DNA of 64,000 nucleotides, taken from contig NC_089313.1 in NCBI RefSeq assembly GCF_036669915.1, forward strand, positions 16,130,575 to 16,194,574, read 5' to 3'. Under the pieces are notes generated by a model. It was given only the letters and a program-made list of their open reading frames with translations, had not been told where the DNA came from and did no database searches. The position numbers and the translations under genes are program-made. Positions within the stretch are counted from its first letter, which is position 1. The number at the start of each line of letters is the position of its first letter. Origin of the DNA: Pocillopora verrucosa. Lineage: Eukaryota; Cnidaria; Anthozoa; Scleractinia; Pocilloporidae. Shown piece by piece: positions 53,141 to 64,000 of this stretch.

Positions 53141-54330
53141 CAATGTCTTGTCCCTTTCCCATTTTATACCAAACTTATAAATAGCGGAGTGTCTCTTTAT
53201 TCTCGTCTTTTCACTTCATTACATCAGCGGGAGTTATTATTATCTCGAGCTCGCTAATTACGTGGTACATGTCACTATAACTTGATGTTATATTTTTTGA
53301 ATTGTAACTTTTTTTTTAATGCGTCGGTAACTAAGTTGACTAAAGAGTAGCATGTGGAGTGATCCGAACCCAAAGCGGGTTCCTGATTGGCTCCCTTAGG
53401 GCGTGTGAACTCAACTCACGTCATATTGGTGACGTATTTATCGGTGATTGGTCTGTTTTCATAATCAGTATTCATAGCAAATTGTAAAGTTTTCTCAAAC
53501 CAACCAGGTCGCGGACGCGTTACTACAACTACACTTTGTTGGAAGTTGACTCACACTTGAAGGATGTCTAAAGGTAAGCATTCGTTTTTCCTTAACAATT
53601 ACTACTAAAGTTATCTTCCCTCACTGTAACGGTTGGAAAGAGCTGGTCGCTAAACGATTGCGCTTTTGGTTCGCTTCATGTTTCGCCTTCGACTTCGTGC
53701 CATTCGAGTCGTTCATCTTAACGCCAAAGTAATTGTTTAGTTGAAAGAAATACCGTGCATACCTTTGGAGGAAATTGCTCTTGATGAGTAACATTTCGAA
53801 AAGATAATAGCACATAAGATTCACATAGAACGCAGCCAGGTGCGTTTGAGGTTTATATTCATGGGTACTCTTAACCTGCAAAGAAATTGTGGCAGTAACA
53901 TTTCAAAATCGGCTTCTACAATAAACTTCGTGTGTCACCGAAAACAACGTTGTTGCCTCTAGAATTCTGTTACACTTGAAGTTCGCTACGCGTCACCCCT
54001 CCCACACTTATTTGTCATTATTTGTTCCTTGAAAGGTTTGAAAATAGCCAACCGACTCAAAATTGTTTTGTTTATTTCTATTGCAGGAAGAGTGAGGTGA
54101 AGAAGACGACTGTGGTACTGAAAGCACAGGAGGCAAAATGTAGTCAATGAATATAGAAGAAACCCTGCAAAGATAAGACCTCTGATACTGTTATACTGTC
54201 TTAGTTTAAATGGTGGCTGCCAGAATTTCGTAATTTGCTTTTGTTTGATCGTATATTAAACCTGAGTCATGGAGTATCAGGAGAGACTCTTAAAGAAACG
54301 GAAAGAAGCCGAGGAGGACTAAGGTGAGAC
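53141..54330 (+). other. Possible short spliced transcript after the RNA array
   Basis: CGTCATATTGGTGACG near 53419 resembles a CRE-rich promoter with nearby ATTGG boxes. An ATG at 53563 reads MSK and meets a strong GTAAGC donor. A polypyrimidine tract and CAG at 54083-54085 form a good acceptor. The first splice choice gives MSKGRVR then stop. An acceptor 13 bases later gives an 18-residue product MSKGEEDDCGTESTGGKM. A 17-codon frame MEYQERLLKKRKEAEED at 54271-54324 ends next to another donor-like GTGAGA. I recognise none of these. It may be a long non-coding RNA or a gene with exons I cannot see. Confidence 0.25.
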
Positions 54331-57300
54331 TCAACTCAAGGCGATGGCAGCCACCAGTGGAAATGTATTTTTTTTAAGGTGGCACTGAAAAGCAATGATA
54401 TTTTAAGAAAACTGAACTTTTAAACGAGCATAGCTCAGCTCGTTAAATTAACAAGGCAAACAAAATTATTCAAATCTTCCTCAAAAGTATACTTCACTAT
54501 TGTTGTCAAAGCGGCATTCAGCTATGAAACAACATTCCATCTATTGTTCTGCTTTTCGACACTTTTTTTAAAAATTTGGAAAACATGCTTAGACTTCGAC
54601 AAGTGCAATTTATTCATCGATCAGTGTCACCCGAAAAATTTCACGTATTTCCTGCGTTAATATTTTTACAATGGTAAGAGAACACTGGCAATCAGACATA
54701 CATTGGAGAAAAATTTGTTCCATAAGTTCTGTTTAACTGGCTTAGTAATAAAACATCTATTTCCTTACTGTTCGCTGCGAACCGGAAAAGAACCACTTTG
54801 GTTACGATACATTTACTGAAAGAACGCTGACATAATCAGCCATTCAAAAAGTTGGAGAGGATGAAAATTTTTCTTTATTTTATGTGTACAAAACCAACGT
54901 ATGACAACAGATTGCGAAAAAAAAGACATTTTTACAACCAGACATCTGACACCAAGTTACGACTCTGCGACTTGTCGAGACGAGTGCAAGTAGGTTACGA
55001 GGCATCAAAATTTATCGGAGGAAAAAGATATCAAAAATGTGGCCTGACTTTTACAATATAAAACTACCACGTTAACTGAATGCGACGCAACAAACGCAGA
55101 TGTTCTAAAATTACTGAGCGGATGTTCTTTTAACCTGACTGACGAGTACATTAACAACGTACTGAGACCTTTGCCCCCACGACATCTTTACGAGGTCGGA
55201 CATACCTGGACAACGTTGAAAACAAGCCCGGATAAATCTTTTAACAAACAACAAGTTATTTATAGTATCAGATGCATCCTAAATCAGCGAATCTAGCTGT
55301 AACGAGAAAAGACAATTCAACATTTGAGCTACGGCTCTCGATGCTTTTGGCGACTGACCGTTAACACACAAAGATCGACTGGTGCTAACAACGTACAAAT
55401 GAAATTATTGACGTCTTTAAATCGACAACGAAACGAACAGAACGACTGAAACTGACCAATCACAGCTCAGAAATAACAAGTCAGACTTGTACTACGTTGG
55501 TTCATCGGGCTAAAAACAATTCGTTGTATAAATTGTCAAAAAACTTTTATCCCAGTGAAAATCCAATTGCCTACGTTCTCTTATCGTTGTAAAGTTTAGC
55601 GTAAATAACTAATGTTTGGTTCAGAGGATTCTCGAAAATTTTGTAACTTAGTTATACAGACCACAAAATCGATCGTGTATACGAAAAACAATTCCTTGTG
55701 AAATCACAGGTTTCCTATACCTAAAAAATTGCCCATTTATAACGTGTAAACAAACAAAACTGCGTCACAAATTAAACAATTTTGTAGTGGATCAGGAATA
55801 CTTTAGACTTTTAGGTTTGATTTCTCAACTCTCAATGTACTCACTCACTAAAACAGTTACACGGCAACAAAATTGTCTGTCAAACGCAAGCAAAAAAGAA
55901 ATGGCAAAGCCACTTTCATTTATGTTTGTCTTTTAGAAGTTTCGGATGAACGAAAGTTTATTCAATTATTCAGTTTGGATGATTCTGTAGTTAACAGCGG
56001 ACTTGAAACTTAGGGGCTTTTAGTAAATTGGACATTTCCTTTTCTCATGTATGAAAAAGAGGAATAAAATAGTTTGACTAGAGTTTCAGACGTCTTAATG
56101 TGGTCTGTGTAACTAGTGACGAAGTGTTTTCGTTTAAAGTAACACTACCCGGAAGATCTTCATTTGATAATCCTCTACTATGAACCAGCCGTTGGGTTTT
56201 ATCTTATCACTTGTAACGTACAAAGAACTTTTTCAGCCTACAATTTTGTAACAAAGGAGAGTAGGAAAGTTTGGAGATTAAAATCTGATTCAACTAAAAT
56301 TTTTTAAAGATATCTGGAGCCCAGCGATGATCTGGTTGTCTGATATAATTTGATCAAAAAAGGAAACACGGCTAACTTGGCCCAAAGGATAAAAAAATAC
56401 TTTACGATCATTTTGGTTGTTAACAAAAGTTTATATGGTTCGAAACATTGGCCAGTTTACCTCAAATTCGTCCTGTGCAAGAAAGACAATGAATTAGATG
56501 GCTGAAAAAGGTCTTTTTAGTAGCAACATGGCAAGCTTAGGCATATCTTAATCGTTCTAAGAAAATTAGAAATCTTGAAGAAACTAATTTGCGAGATACA
56601 AGGAATTGAGTTTGCCATATTGCTTATCGTTCGAGTAGAAAAGTGTATGCATCACCTTGTGCAAAAGATTTTAAACACTAAAATACTTCAGTGAGGGAGC
56701 TGTTCCTCAAAAACTTCGATGAAAAATTAGATCAAAGGGCTATTTCACAATTTTTGTACGAGATTGTTTTGCACAAGCCGGTGATGTTCACATATGTATT
56801 GACGGAGTATTTAAGGGAACCCATTTTGAATTTTTTGTGGAAGATGTTATCAGGGGAAACTCTGTGCAAATTGCTCTAGATTTTCCCGCCAAAAGTCTTA
56901 GTATATATCTGAACGAAGTTTTCTTGACACCTTTTTGATTATTTAATGAAAAATTACTTAACTTATTAAAGAATTGAAAGACAAACCACTTTTATTATTA
57001 TTGATTGTGTGAAATAATTGAAGAAAGAAAATAAAGATCAAACACGAGACAGTGAACATTGTTGACTTTTATTTAATAACGACAATACAGAATTATTATT
57101 GCAATAAGAGATAAGGTCTTAAACATACTTTTGATAAAAAAAAAAAAAAAAACGGCGCATGCGTATTTTAGGCGCCTGTATTTTTCTAAGTTTTTTGGCG
57201 GGAAAATTACGCCATTTTAACCGGATGTTACTTACAAAGTTTCAAAAACTTGGAATATGCGTGTTTTAAGCACCCAGATTTTTTGGCAGGAAAAAGACTC

Positions 57301-60300
57301 TTCAAATTACTGACAGCAAATCTACGCAACTTTGTTAACATCTATTTGTTTCGACTGAGGTACAATCTGAGCAAGAGAAAAGCTTTCTGGAAATCAGAAG
57401 ACACGATCTTTGCTTGAAATTTGACTTCAGTGGGGATTGTAGTAAAAATTTAATTTCTACCTCTGCTTTAAGCTTGTCTTTTGACTCGAAAGAACATCAC
57501 ACTGAAGTATCTGCGCGGTTGATTCTGATATCTGTTATCAAGCAATCTGCAAGAGCAGAAAAACAAACAAATCAATAAATGTCTCAAACAGAACAAGGTT
57601 TACATTTCAATCACATAGCACAGGTTTCCGTCGTGTGTAGGCTATTATTTTAGCACACTGATAAAGTCAACTGGCAAAATTTATCATTACTCGATTTTCC
57701 TCGCACTTTGTGACAAACATCAAGTAAACTATGCAGTGTAGTACTCGTACTAACGACGATCTACTTCCTCCAGTTAAAAAAGATAAAAAATATATATATA
57801 CTGTACATGCAGATTGCTAGAGTAATCATTTCTAACCCAGCCACAATAATTATTCTACTTTTACAAGTTGATGGAAATTTCTTTGCATGACAACAAATGC
57901 ACGAGCCGAAAAGGAATGTTGAAACCACATTATAGTAATAATAATAGCTGGCGTTGTTCGTTCCGTGTTTTCCTTTTCTTACTCCTATTTTTTCACGCCA
58001 TGAAATGAAAATCAAAGGCGGCCTCTTTTTGTTGCTTTAACTCACACTGCCTCGATTCCTCTTTAATTAACCAATTAACTAACTCTTAACATTAACTAAG
58101 AAAAACTCTTCCAGAACTGCAATGTTTTAAGTCAAGGTAGCGTTAAAATGTTGTTAAATGAACCCTCACATTCATAAAAAGCTGAACATCCACGTGTAAA
58201 AGTTAACAGGAAATGGAAATTTGATGTCACTGTGTTTTCGAGGCATTATGGAATTTTGATGGTGCATTTTTAGTGTCCAACCCTCTCTTTTTGTTCAGTT
58301 TAAAATACAGAACAGATAGATAAATAAATCTCTTAAAAATGAGCGAAGTGATCGCCGGTATATTGCAATGAAATGGCATTGAAACCAGTCTAGACGTTTA
58401 ATTCCGAATATTAAATATGGGCTCTTGTGAAAAACCGTCGATAGAATGGTTTTAATACAACTGATCGACTTCAACTATTTTCCTTTTGTACTGAAGCACA
58501 CTTACATCACGCCACGAAAAAGTTCACCGTTTATTCAAATCAATGGTGCCCCGTGGCCGATACACCTCAAACAATTGCGACATGGTTGAACTTGGTGATA
58601 TCTCCTCTAGACAAACTTGATAAAATTTTTTTTTTTTTCTGAGGCGTGTGCGGAAACTTTAACACAGCTGGCTGAAGTAAGAATAAATGTTGATATGTAT
58701 GGAACAGAAAATAATTTTCTGACATTCCTGGGACAACGTGGAACACTGTCATCTAATGTTGAATTCTGGTGGGCTTGACATAACTTTTGTTCCACTGAGT
58801 TGAAAAATTCTCGAAAGGGAGTTTCATTAAAAAAGTCAATAGAAAAAAAATGGAAAAAGGCGACGCCCTCTTGGATCGAGGTTACTATAAGCCAGAATTC
58901 AACAGAAACGGTGACCAATTCAAGTATATAAAAAAGTCTAACTGCCACTGCGATCACTGTTTCAAAGGTTTTCGTGCCAAAGCACAGTAAGAGCTGTGTA
59001 AGCTGTTGGATGATGATTTACGAAAACTGTTTTTCGTTTTGGGTGGACTTTTAAAATATTTGGATCGAGCATCAAAAGAAATATTGTAACTTGAACTAGG
59101 TCATTCTATCGCTGGAAAACTGAAATTGGTGGAATCCACCGAAAAAAAAAAATTTGCCATGAACTGATGATCAAAACTTCCTACACCGAATCTCGACTGT
59201 ATTCCTGCCTTTTTCGTGATAAAAGATATTTCTGTACTTATGTGCTTTCTTTTAACTACGAGTCAGGTAAAAACACCCGTAACTACTGTGTAACGAAATA
59301 TTTCTTAACTCTCGTCTTCGGACACAGCAATCAGCATGTACGTACCATACACCAATGGGGCGAAAATATCTTAAATTAGGATTAAAATAATCATATCAAA
59401 TAATGAAAACAACTCACCTTGTTCAAGATAAGTTCACTTCACCCTCTTGGAATTCTTCTGTAATCTTTTCTGATTTCTTTGTTCATCCTGTGTCATAATT
59501 TAACTGTTATAAGATAAATTGCAGGTGAATACGCTAGATTATACGAGGGCCAATTTAGATTCCTACGATAGATCTTGAACTTGATACTCTTGTGGTTCTT
59601 ATCAAAGTTTTTTCTTGGCGGAACTTATGCAATCAGGACAAGTAAAGGCCGAATTTCAAGACCATCTTGGCCCCTACGGTTGATTAGCACCTAATTTCTC
59701 CTTGCAATATCACCCATGAATCACACATCAAGGTTACAAAAGATCAATAAAGGAAATGATCATCAAATTAAAGAAGCTCTTGATTGTTCAACAAATTCTC
59801 CATGTCAGCACCTTAGGAAATGTCTACAGAATAGTACTTGAGAATCTGCATACTGATATCAGGGTGTAAAGTGCAGTTAGGAAAATCTTTACCACCAGAA
59901 CTCGGTTTTTAGAAAATAGGTTAGTGAACTGGTTTGAGGGCTACATTACACAGGGTATCAACAAAGGTATCAATCATGAAGATGTCGTTTCAGACGCCTG
60001 AATAAATTAACACATGGCGAGTACCTTCGTGCATAAAAATCAATGAATCTAAAATCTTATCTAACGCTATGAAAACTACTCAGAAGAGACAATTAATGTA
60101 TGAGATCAGCTTACTAGGTCTTCTTTGAGGTTAACTAAATAAAATATTGACGTATATGCTAGTTACCACGGCTTACCTCTCCAAAAGAAGCTTTAACAAA
60201 ATAACCACTTAGCGTCCAATGCGTCCATTTTCCCTTTCACGTGTTCTTCCAAGGCTTAAACTTCGCCCAACTTCTGAAGCACACATACACGGTTGGAAAA

Positions 60301-61143
60301 AAGGCGAATTTCAGCGCAGGAGTGCTTTAGGTGGTTGCTTGAAAGAACTTTAAAATTTAACAGCAGCTGCCATTTTTTTCCTCGTGAGAAGATACACGTG
60401 ATAGGTGAGGCAAACGATTAAATATTCATGTAGGAGATAGATCTACGAGATATGAATATTGAAATATTACGATTAACCAAAGTCCAGAATCTTTGAGTGC
60501 CTTTTGATATACCTTTTCCAGGTCATACCAATAAAAATAGAAAATAATCCGCAAATGTAAGATAATAAGTCGAAGGAAAGAACATAAAACATGGATCTCA
60601 TTGAGAAAATTGACATATTTAAGATCTTCGTCTCTCCGTGTGGGATACGTCAAGACAAAAAAGTTTAAGATTATAAAATATATGGGAGGGAGGACGAGCA
60701 GAAACGAACAACATCGCGGCTGGATAAATATGACTTGCCCGCATCGTGTGGGCCTAACACATTGTCTAATACGAAAAGGATGGTTTGAATTTCTCATTCA
60801 ACTAAAGAAAAGTCTTTTCTTGCCCCTAATGTCCTAATTTTAAACAGGGAAGGTTTGTGGAAGAGTGAGGGGGGGGGGGGGGAGGGAATGCAGGAAGAGG
60901 GGGGGTGCTGGGAAAGAGAGGAAGCTTTTTAACATCCTGTAAACGCCGTGGAGGACGAGGAGCCAGGAAAGCTAAAAGTGCAAACGCTATGCACAGATAA
61001 ATCAATCCAACATGTACCCGCAGTACAAGAAAGATTGATTTTTGAGAGTGAATTTTTCCCAATTTTTTTTCTATCTCAGAAACCAGTAAAATAGGTAGAA
61101 ATAAATGAAAATTTAATTAACCCTTGTACTGAGCAATGAATCA
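54331..61143. other. Gene-poor AT-rich region
   Basis: No exon with recognisable protein sequence is seen on either strand. Open frames at 56691-56879 (+), 58607-58957 (-) and 60426-60797 (-) are uninterrupted but lack family motifs. Non-coding features are a MITE at about 59675-59871 and a run of about 14 G near 60871 followed by purine-rich sequence to about 60930. Confidence 0.45.
59675..59871. mobile_element. MITE, second sub-type
   Basis: GATTAGCACCTAATTTCTCC, TTGCAATATCACCCATGAAT and AACAAATTCTCCATGTCAGC match the element at 20312. It ends ATATCAGGGTGTAAAG. No ORF. Confidence 0.6.
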
Positions 61144-61355
61144 TTAACCCTTTAACTCCCAGACGTGATGAACATGCAACTTCTCCCAAAAATATCTATA
61201 CATAACACAGCAAACAGGTAAGGAGAATACTCAAAATTATCTGGTAGAGGTTGCTCTCTTGATCTAAAACCAAATTCTTGTTACTAATTTAAAAGGAAAT
61301 GTGTAGCAGCTAGATGGGGGAATAAACAATCAGACTTTGGGATCTAGAGGGTTAA
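61144..61355. mobile_element. TTAACCC-type MITE
   Basis: Starts TTAACCCTTTAACTCCCAGA and ends GGGATCTAGAGGGTTAA, with inverted termini about 17 bp long. Its interior (AGCAAACAGGTAAGGAGAAT and AAAGGAAATGTGTAGCAGC) is shared with the copy at 37132. This is the best-preserved copy in the window. Confidence 0.8.
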
Positions 61356-61550
61356 ATAAATTGATAAGCAGGTGTCCCTAAAGAAAGAAGGTTACCAGCA
61401 GTTTACCCCTGCCCATAAGATCTCTAACCACCATCTGTTAAGCTTGCAAGCAGGTCCTCTTTTTTTGGATTCATCTTACAATCCTTTTTCCCTATGTAGC
61501 ATCCTATTGTACCATCCTTAGCTGCTTATGGAAGAAAAAATGATCAAAAA

Positions 61551-61897
61551 CCCTGGATAAACATGTCTTTCTTGGCACAATACTATTAATAGAATTTATT
61601 TCTGTTTCACCTGACATCTGTATTGCAAATTTAAGCCAGTATGGCCAAAAAAAAGTGAAAAGGTGATTAAAACCCCTGGATAAGCATGTCTTTCTTGATG
61701 CAATACTATTGATAGAATTCATTTCTGTTTCACCTGACATCTGTACTATAAATTGAAGCCAGTATGGCCAAAAAAAAGTGAAAAAGTGATTAAAACCCCT
61801 GGATAAGCAAGTCTTTACTGGTTCATTACTATTGGTAGAAGTCATTTGTTTCACCTGACATCTGTATTGCTAATTGAAGCCAGTAGGGCCAAAAGCT
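61551..61897. repeat. Three tandem 123-bp units
   Basis: Units start CCCTGGATAA at 61551, 61674 and 61797, an exact 123-bp period. The third unit is more diverged. Since 123 is a multiple of three, the minus strand stays open through all three units (frame 61504-61854), giving a 41-residue repeat containing SRGFNHLFTFFWPYWLKF. No upstream exon or known domain supports coding. Confidence 0.8.
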
Positions 61898-62621
61898 GAC
61901 ACTCTGTTCCACAGTTGGCATCTACAGCTGTTTCCTATAAAAGAAGTTGAGATCACTTTGTGAGGGGAGTGAATTGCTTTGGAGGCAGAAGGTAACCATC
62001 ATACCAGATAGGAATGATGTAGGGTGACCAAGTTCCATCCAATGGGTGCAACAGTATCCCTGATATTCATAGGAAGGAAACAGAGACAGACTCCCGCTAT
62101 AAACAGCAATAAGGCATGAGTGGGGACAGTGACATGACTTGTAAAGTAAGATGTAATGTGTTGACTTTATACTGCCAGCCTTAATGAAGACAAGTAGTAC
62201 TGTCACTGGCCTGAGAGATGAAAGCTAGCAGTATGTGGTTGATTGAAATTATTTAACACACAAGTAACTCTACTGTAATAAAAACAAATTAACAACTGAA
62301 ATTTTAATTAAATTTTATGGTCATTTCATTTTGGTTTTGTGTTAACAAATAAGTAGGAGTGTCATCATTCTTCAAAAAATTTAGATGCTTCTGATTTGTG
62401 ATCCACATTAGAGGAGATTACATTAGGACAATTAAAACTGTTTATTTGCATAAAAAAAGCACATTGTTTTTCTCCAGAAACTTATTTTTTCAGATATCCA
62501 ATTATTTGCTACAGCCTTTTTAATTGGGGTATGGAAAAATTTCATGGTAAGGATAAAGTTCTGAAGCCCAACTAAAAACATACCACCTTAAAAGGCATGT
62601 GGGCACTTCCCTGACAGTTTT

Positions 62622-62985
62622 ACAGGCTGACAGTCTGTCTGTAAGTAAGTCTGTGCACCAGTCATTGAATCAGTGAGTTCCCCAGTCAATCAGTATGTCA
62701 TTGAGTTTATCAGGCTGTAAGTGAATCAGTGAGTCAGTCAGTCTGTCAATGAGCCGGTGGGTCATGAAGTCAGTGAGCAGGTCAGTCCATCTTTCAATCT
62801 GTATGTCAGCCAGTCAGTGATGAAGACAATCACTCAAGTCAGTCTGCTTACCTATCAGTCAGTTATAAAATCAATCAGTTTGTCTGTCAGTCAAGGAGCC
62901 AGTCAGTAAGTGATGAAGACAATTAGTCAGTCAGTAAGCCAGTCAGAAAGTTGATCAGTCAAATCAGATGGTAAGTGGATAGTTG
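62622..62985 (+). repeat. Degenerate CAGT/GTCA simple repeat
   Basis: Long stretch of imperfect CAGTCAGT, GTCTGTCTG and AGTCAGTGAG units with insertions. It looks like an old tetranucleotide microsatellite. No other signal. Confidence 0.75.
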
Positions 62986-63243
62986 AACAGCCAATAGAAT
63001 AAGAATGTGGATGCTCATTGAATGTTAAGTAATAGATGGTAGGAAAGAGAATTTACATATATAGGAACATGTTGAATGTAAAGTAAACATCAGCTATGCT
63101 CTAACACAGCAAGCAGGAATCAGAAGAAACCAGTTTTATAAGTTAGAACTTTAGGATCATGGTTTGAAAGTAAATGAAAGCCATAATCAGGTTAAACTTT
63201 TTATTTTCATTAATCTAGTGTAAGAAGGTCAAGTCTTAGAGGC

Positions 63244-63737
63244 TGTTACAAGTAATTGTTGTTGTAAATATAAGCTTCTAGAAATCTCCAGACTGCTTCG
63301 TCATGCTAACATGCATACCACAGAACTTTCAAGAACATTTCATCAAGTCACACAGTTATTACATGTATGTAATTCTACTAAAATAGTTCTTTTGTAAGCT
63401 TTTGGAATGTTTCAGAACACTTTGTGAATGTATATAAGGATTGTTATGTAGTAGTAGTTGTTGTTGTTGTCAAGGAGTGACCGACCACATAAAGAGCTAT
63501 GCCATAAGAGAGAGCTAGAGTGGAAGATTGCTAATTTCAAGAAACAGAGGAAACTGTGAGGTTGGCTCAGTGGTGAGCTAAGTTATAGACTGTAATGGGC
63601 TTAAGTAAGTTTATTGAGTCTGAGTACTGTACTGCCTTTAGGAGTTGCTCCTTTTTATGAATACTACTGGTTGTTTAATAAAGTAGTTGAGTTTGTAGGA
63701 TTGTATTGTTTTTCTGTTGGTTAGATTAACCATAACA
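63244..63737 (+). mobile_element. Probable 5' LTR of a retrotransposon
   Basis: The 494-bp block starts TGTTAC and ends ATAACA (inverted TGTTA/TAACA). It has a TATA box TATATAAGG at 63431-63439 and an AATAAA at 63677-63682, in U3-then-R order. Three heat-shock-element-like clusters lie in U3 (63276-63288, 63327-63341, 63401-63418). The second LTR and the coding region lie beyond the window, so the class cannot be assigned. Evidence is structural only. Confidence 0.5.
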
Positions 63738-64000
63738 AGGTGTAGTGGCCTACATGATCAGGGTGTGACCATAGTGCTGTCCAATAGCCTGGGACTAGTG
63801 AAAATTCCCATCAAGCTATCATGTTTCTATTATAAGCTGCCCAACATAATTGATAATATTTTAAGAATCTAAACACTGAAACTTAAGTCAAAAGTGATGT
63901 ATCATGGAATAAGTTATCTGTACTATTCAACACAAGGAGGTGGCTTGTGGTGGATCATTAATGGACGAAGGCAACTCGCGCCAGACATGGAGGATTGTAA
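63738..64000 (+). other. Putative retrotransposon leader and start of a truncated ORF
   Basis: About 220 bases of leader follow the LTR-like end. An ATG at 63961 stays open to the window edge (MDEGNSRQTWRIV). If the LTR call is right this would be the start of a gag-like frame. Thirteen residues are too few for a family call, and the primer-binding site was not identified. Confidence 0.25.

Noticed and set aside
58607..58957. 116-codon minus-strand frame as a membrane protein
   Set aside because: It is hydrophobic only because T-rich codons on this strand give Phe, Ile and Leu. No homology or flanking exons are recognised.
60426..60797. 123-codon minus-strand frame as a gene
   Set aside because: Same composition effect, with no recognisable motif and no plausible upstream exon.
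60861..60915. Poly-G tract as a regulatory G-quadruplex
   Set aside because: One long G homopolymer with purine-rich flanks can form quadruplexes, but there is no nearby gene to regulate. It is more simply a simple-sequence tract.

Overview
The window looks like nuclear DNA from an animal, most likely an anthozoan cnidarian such as a stony coral. It is AT-rich. Genes are split by many GT-AG introns of a few hundred bases, and the proteins sit close to vertebrate orthologues. Dispersed inverted-repeat elements beginning TTAACCC and ending GGGTTAA fill introns and spacers. The taxon is an inference; no mitochondrial or rRNA marker is present.

Layout: (1) 115-6891 (+), LTV1, a 40S ribosome assembly factor, 14 exons. 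(2) 8123-13402 (+), a SMAP-type ArfGAP, 10 exons. (3) 16947-19267 (-), a GalT/HIT-superfamily nucleotidyl-transfer enzyme, 4 exons, sharing a 140-bp bidirectional promoter with (4) 19408-21695 (+), MRGBP/Eaf7, a NuA4/TIP60 subunit, 4 exons. (5) 23309-35342 (-) and (6) 36455-48728 (+), two head-to-head M1 zinc aminopeptidases of 974 and 980 residues. Both are predicted type II membrane ectoenzymes. All their intron positions match except one, which falls between HELAHQ and WFGN. (7) 50.6-53.1 kb, a tandem array with five copies of an 88-nt tRNA-like RNA gene followed by T-runs. (8) 53.2-63.2 kb, almost gene-free, with simple and tandem repeats. (9) 63244 to the end, a probable 5' LTR and leader of a retrotransposon that runs off the window.

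The first four genes are housekeeping: ribosome assembly, Arf/clathrin traffic, nucleotide-sugar type chemistry and chromatin acetylation. Three of their promoters carry YY1-like ATGGCG or CCATCTT elements near the start codon. The aminopeptidase pair is a local duplication, and both copies keep all catalytic residues. The most unusual item is the 88-nt RNA array. It has a tRNA-like D arm and A box, a 13-bp closing stem, a middle hairpin with a GAAA loop, and a third hairpin where a T arm would be. It does not fold as a normal tRNA. All five copies are exactly 88 nt while their flanks vary in length, which points to a selected Pol III transcript of a kind I cannot name.

Exon boundaries were read by eye from splice sites, reading phase and protein homology, and were checked for phase consistency. 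No transcript evidence or database search was available.
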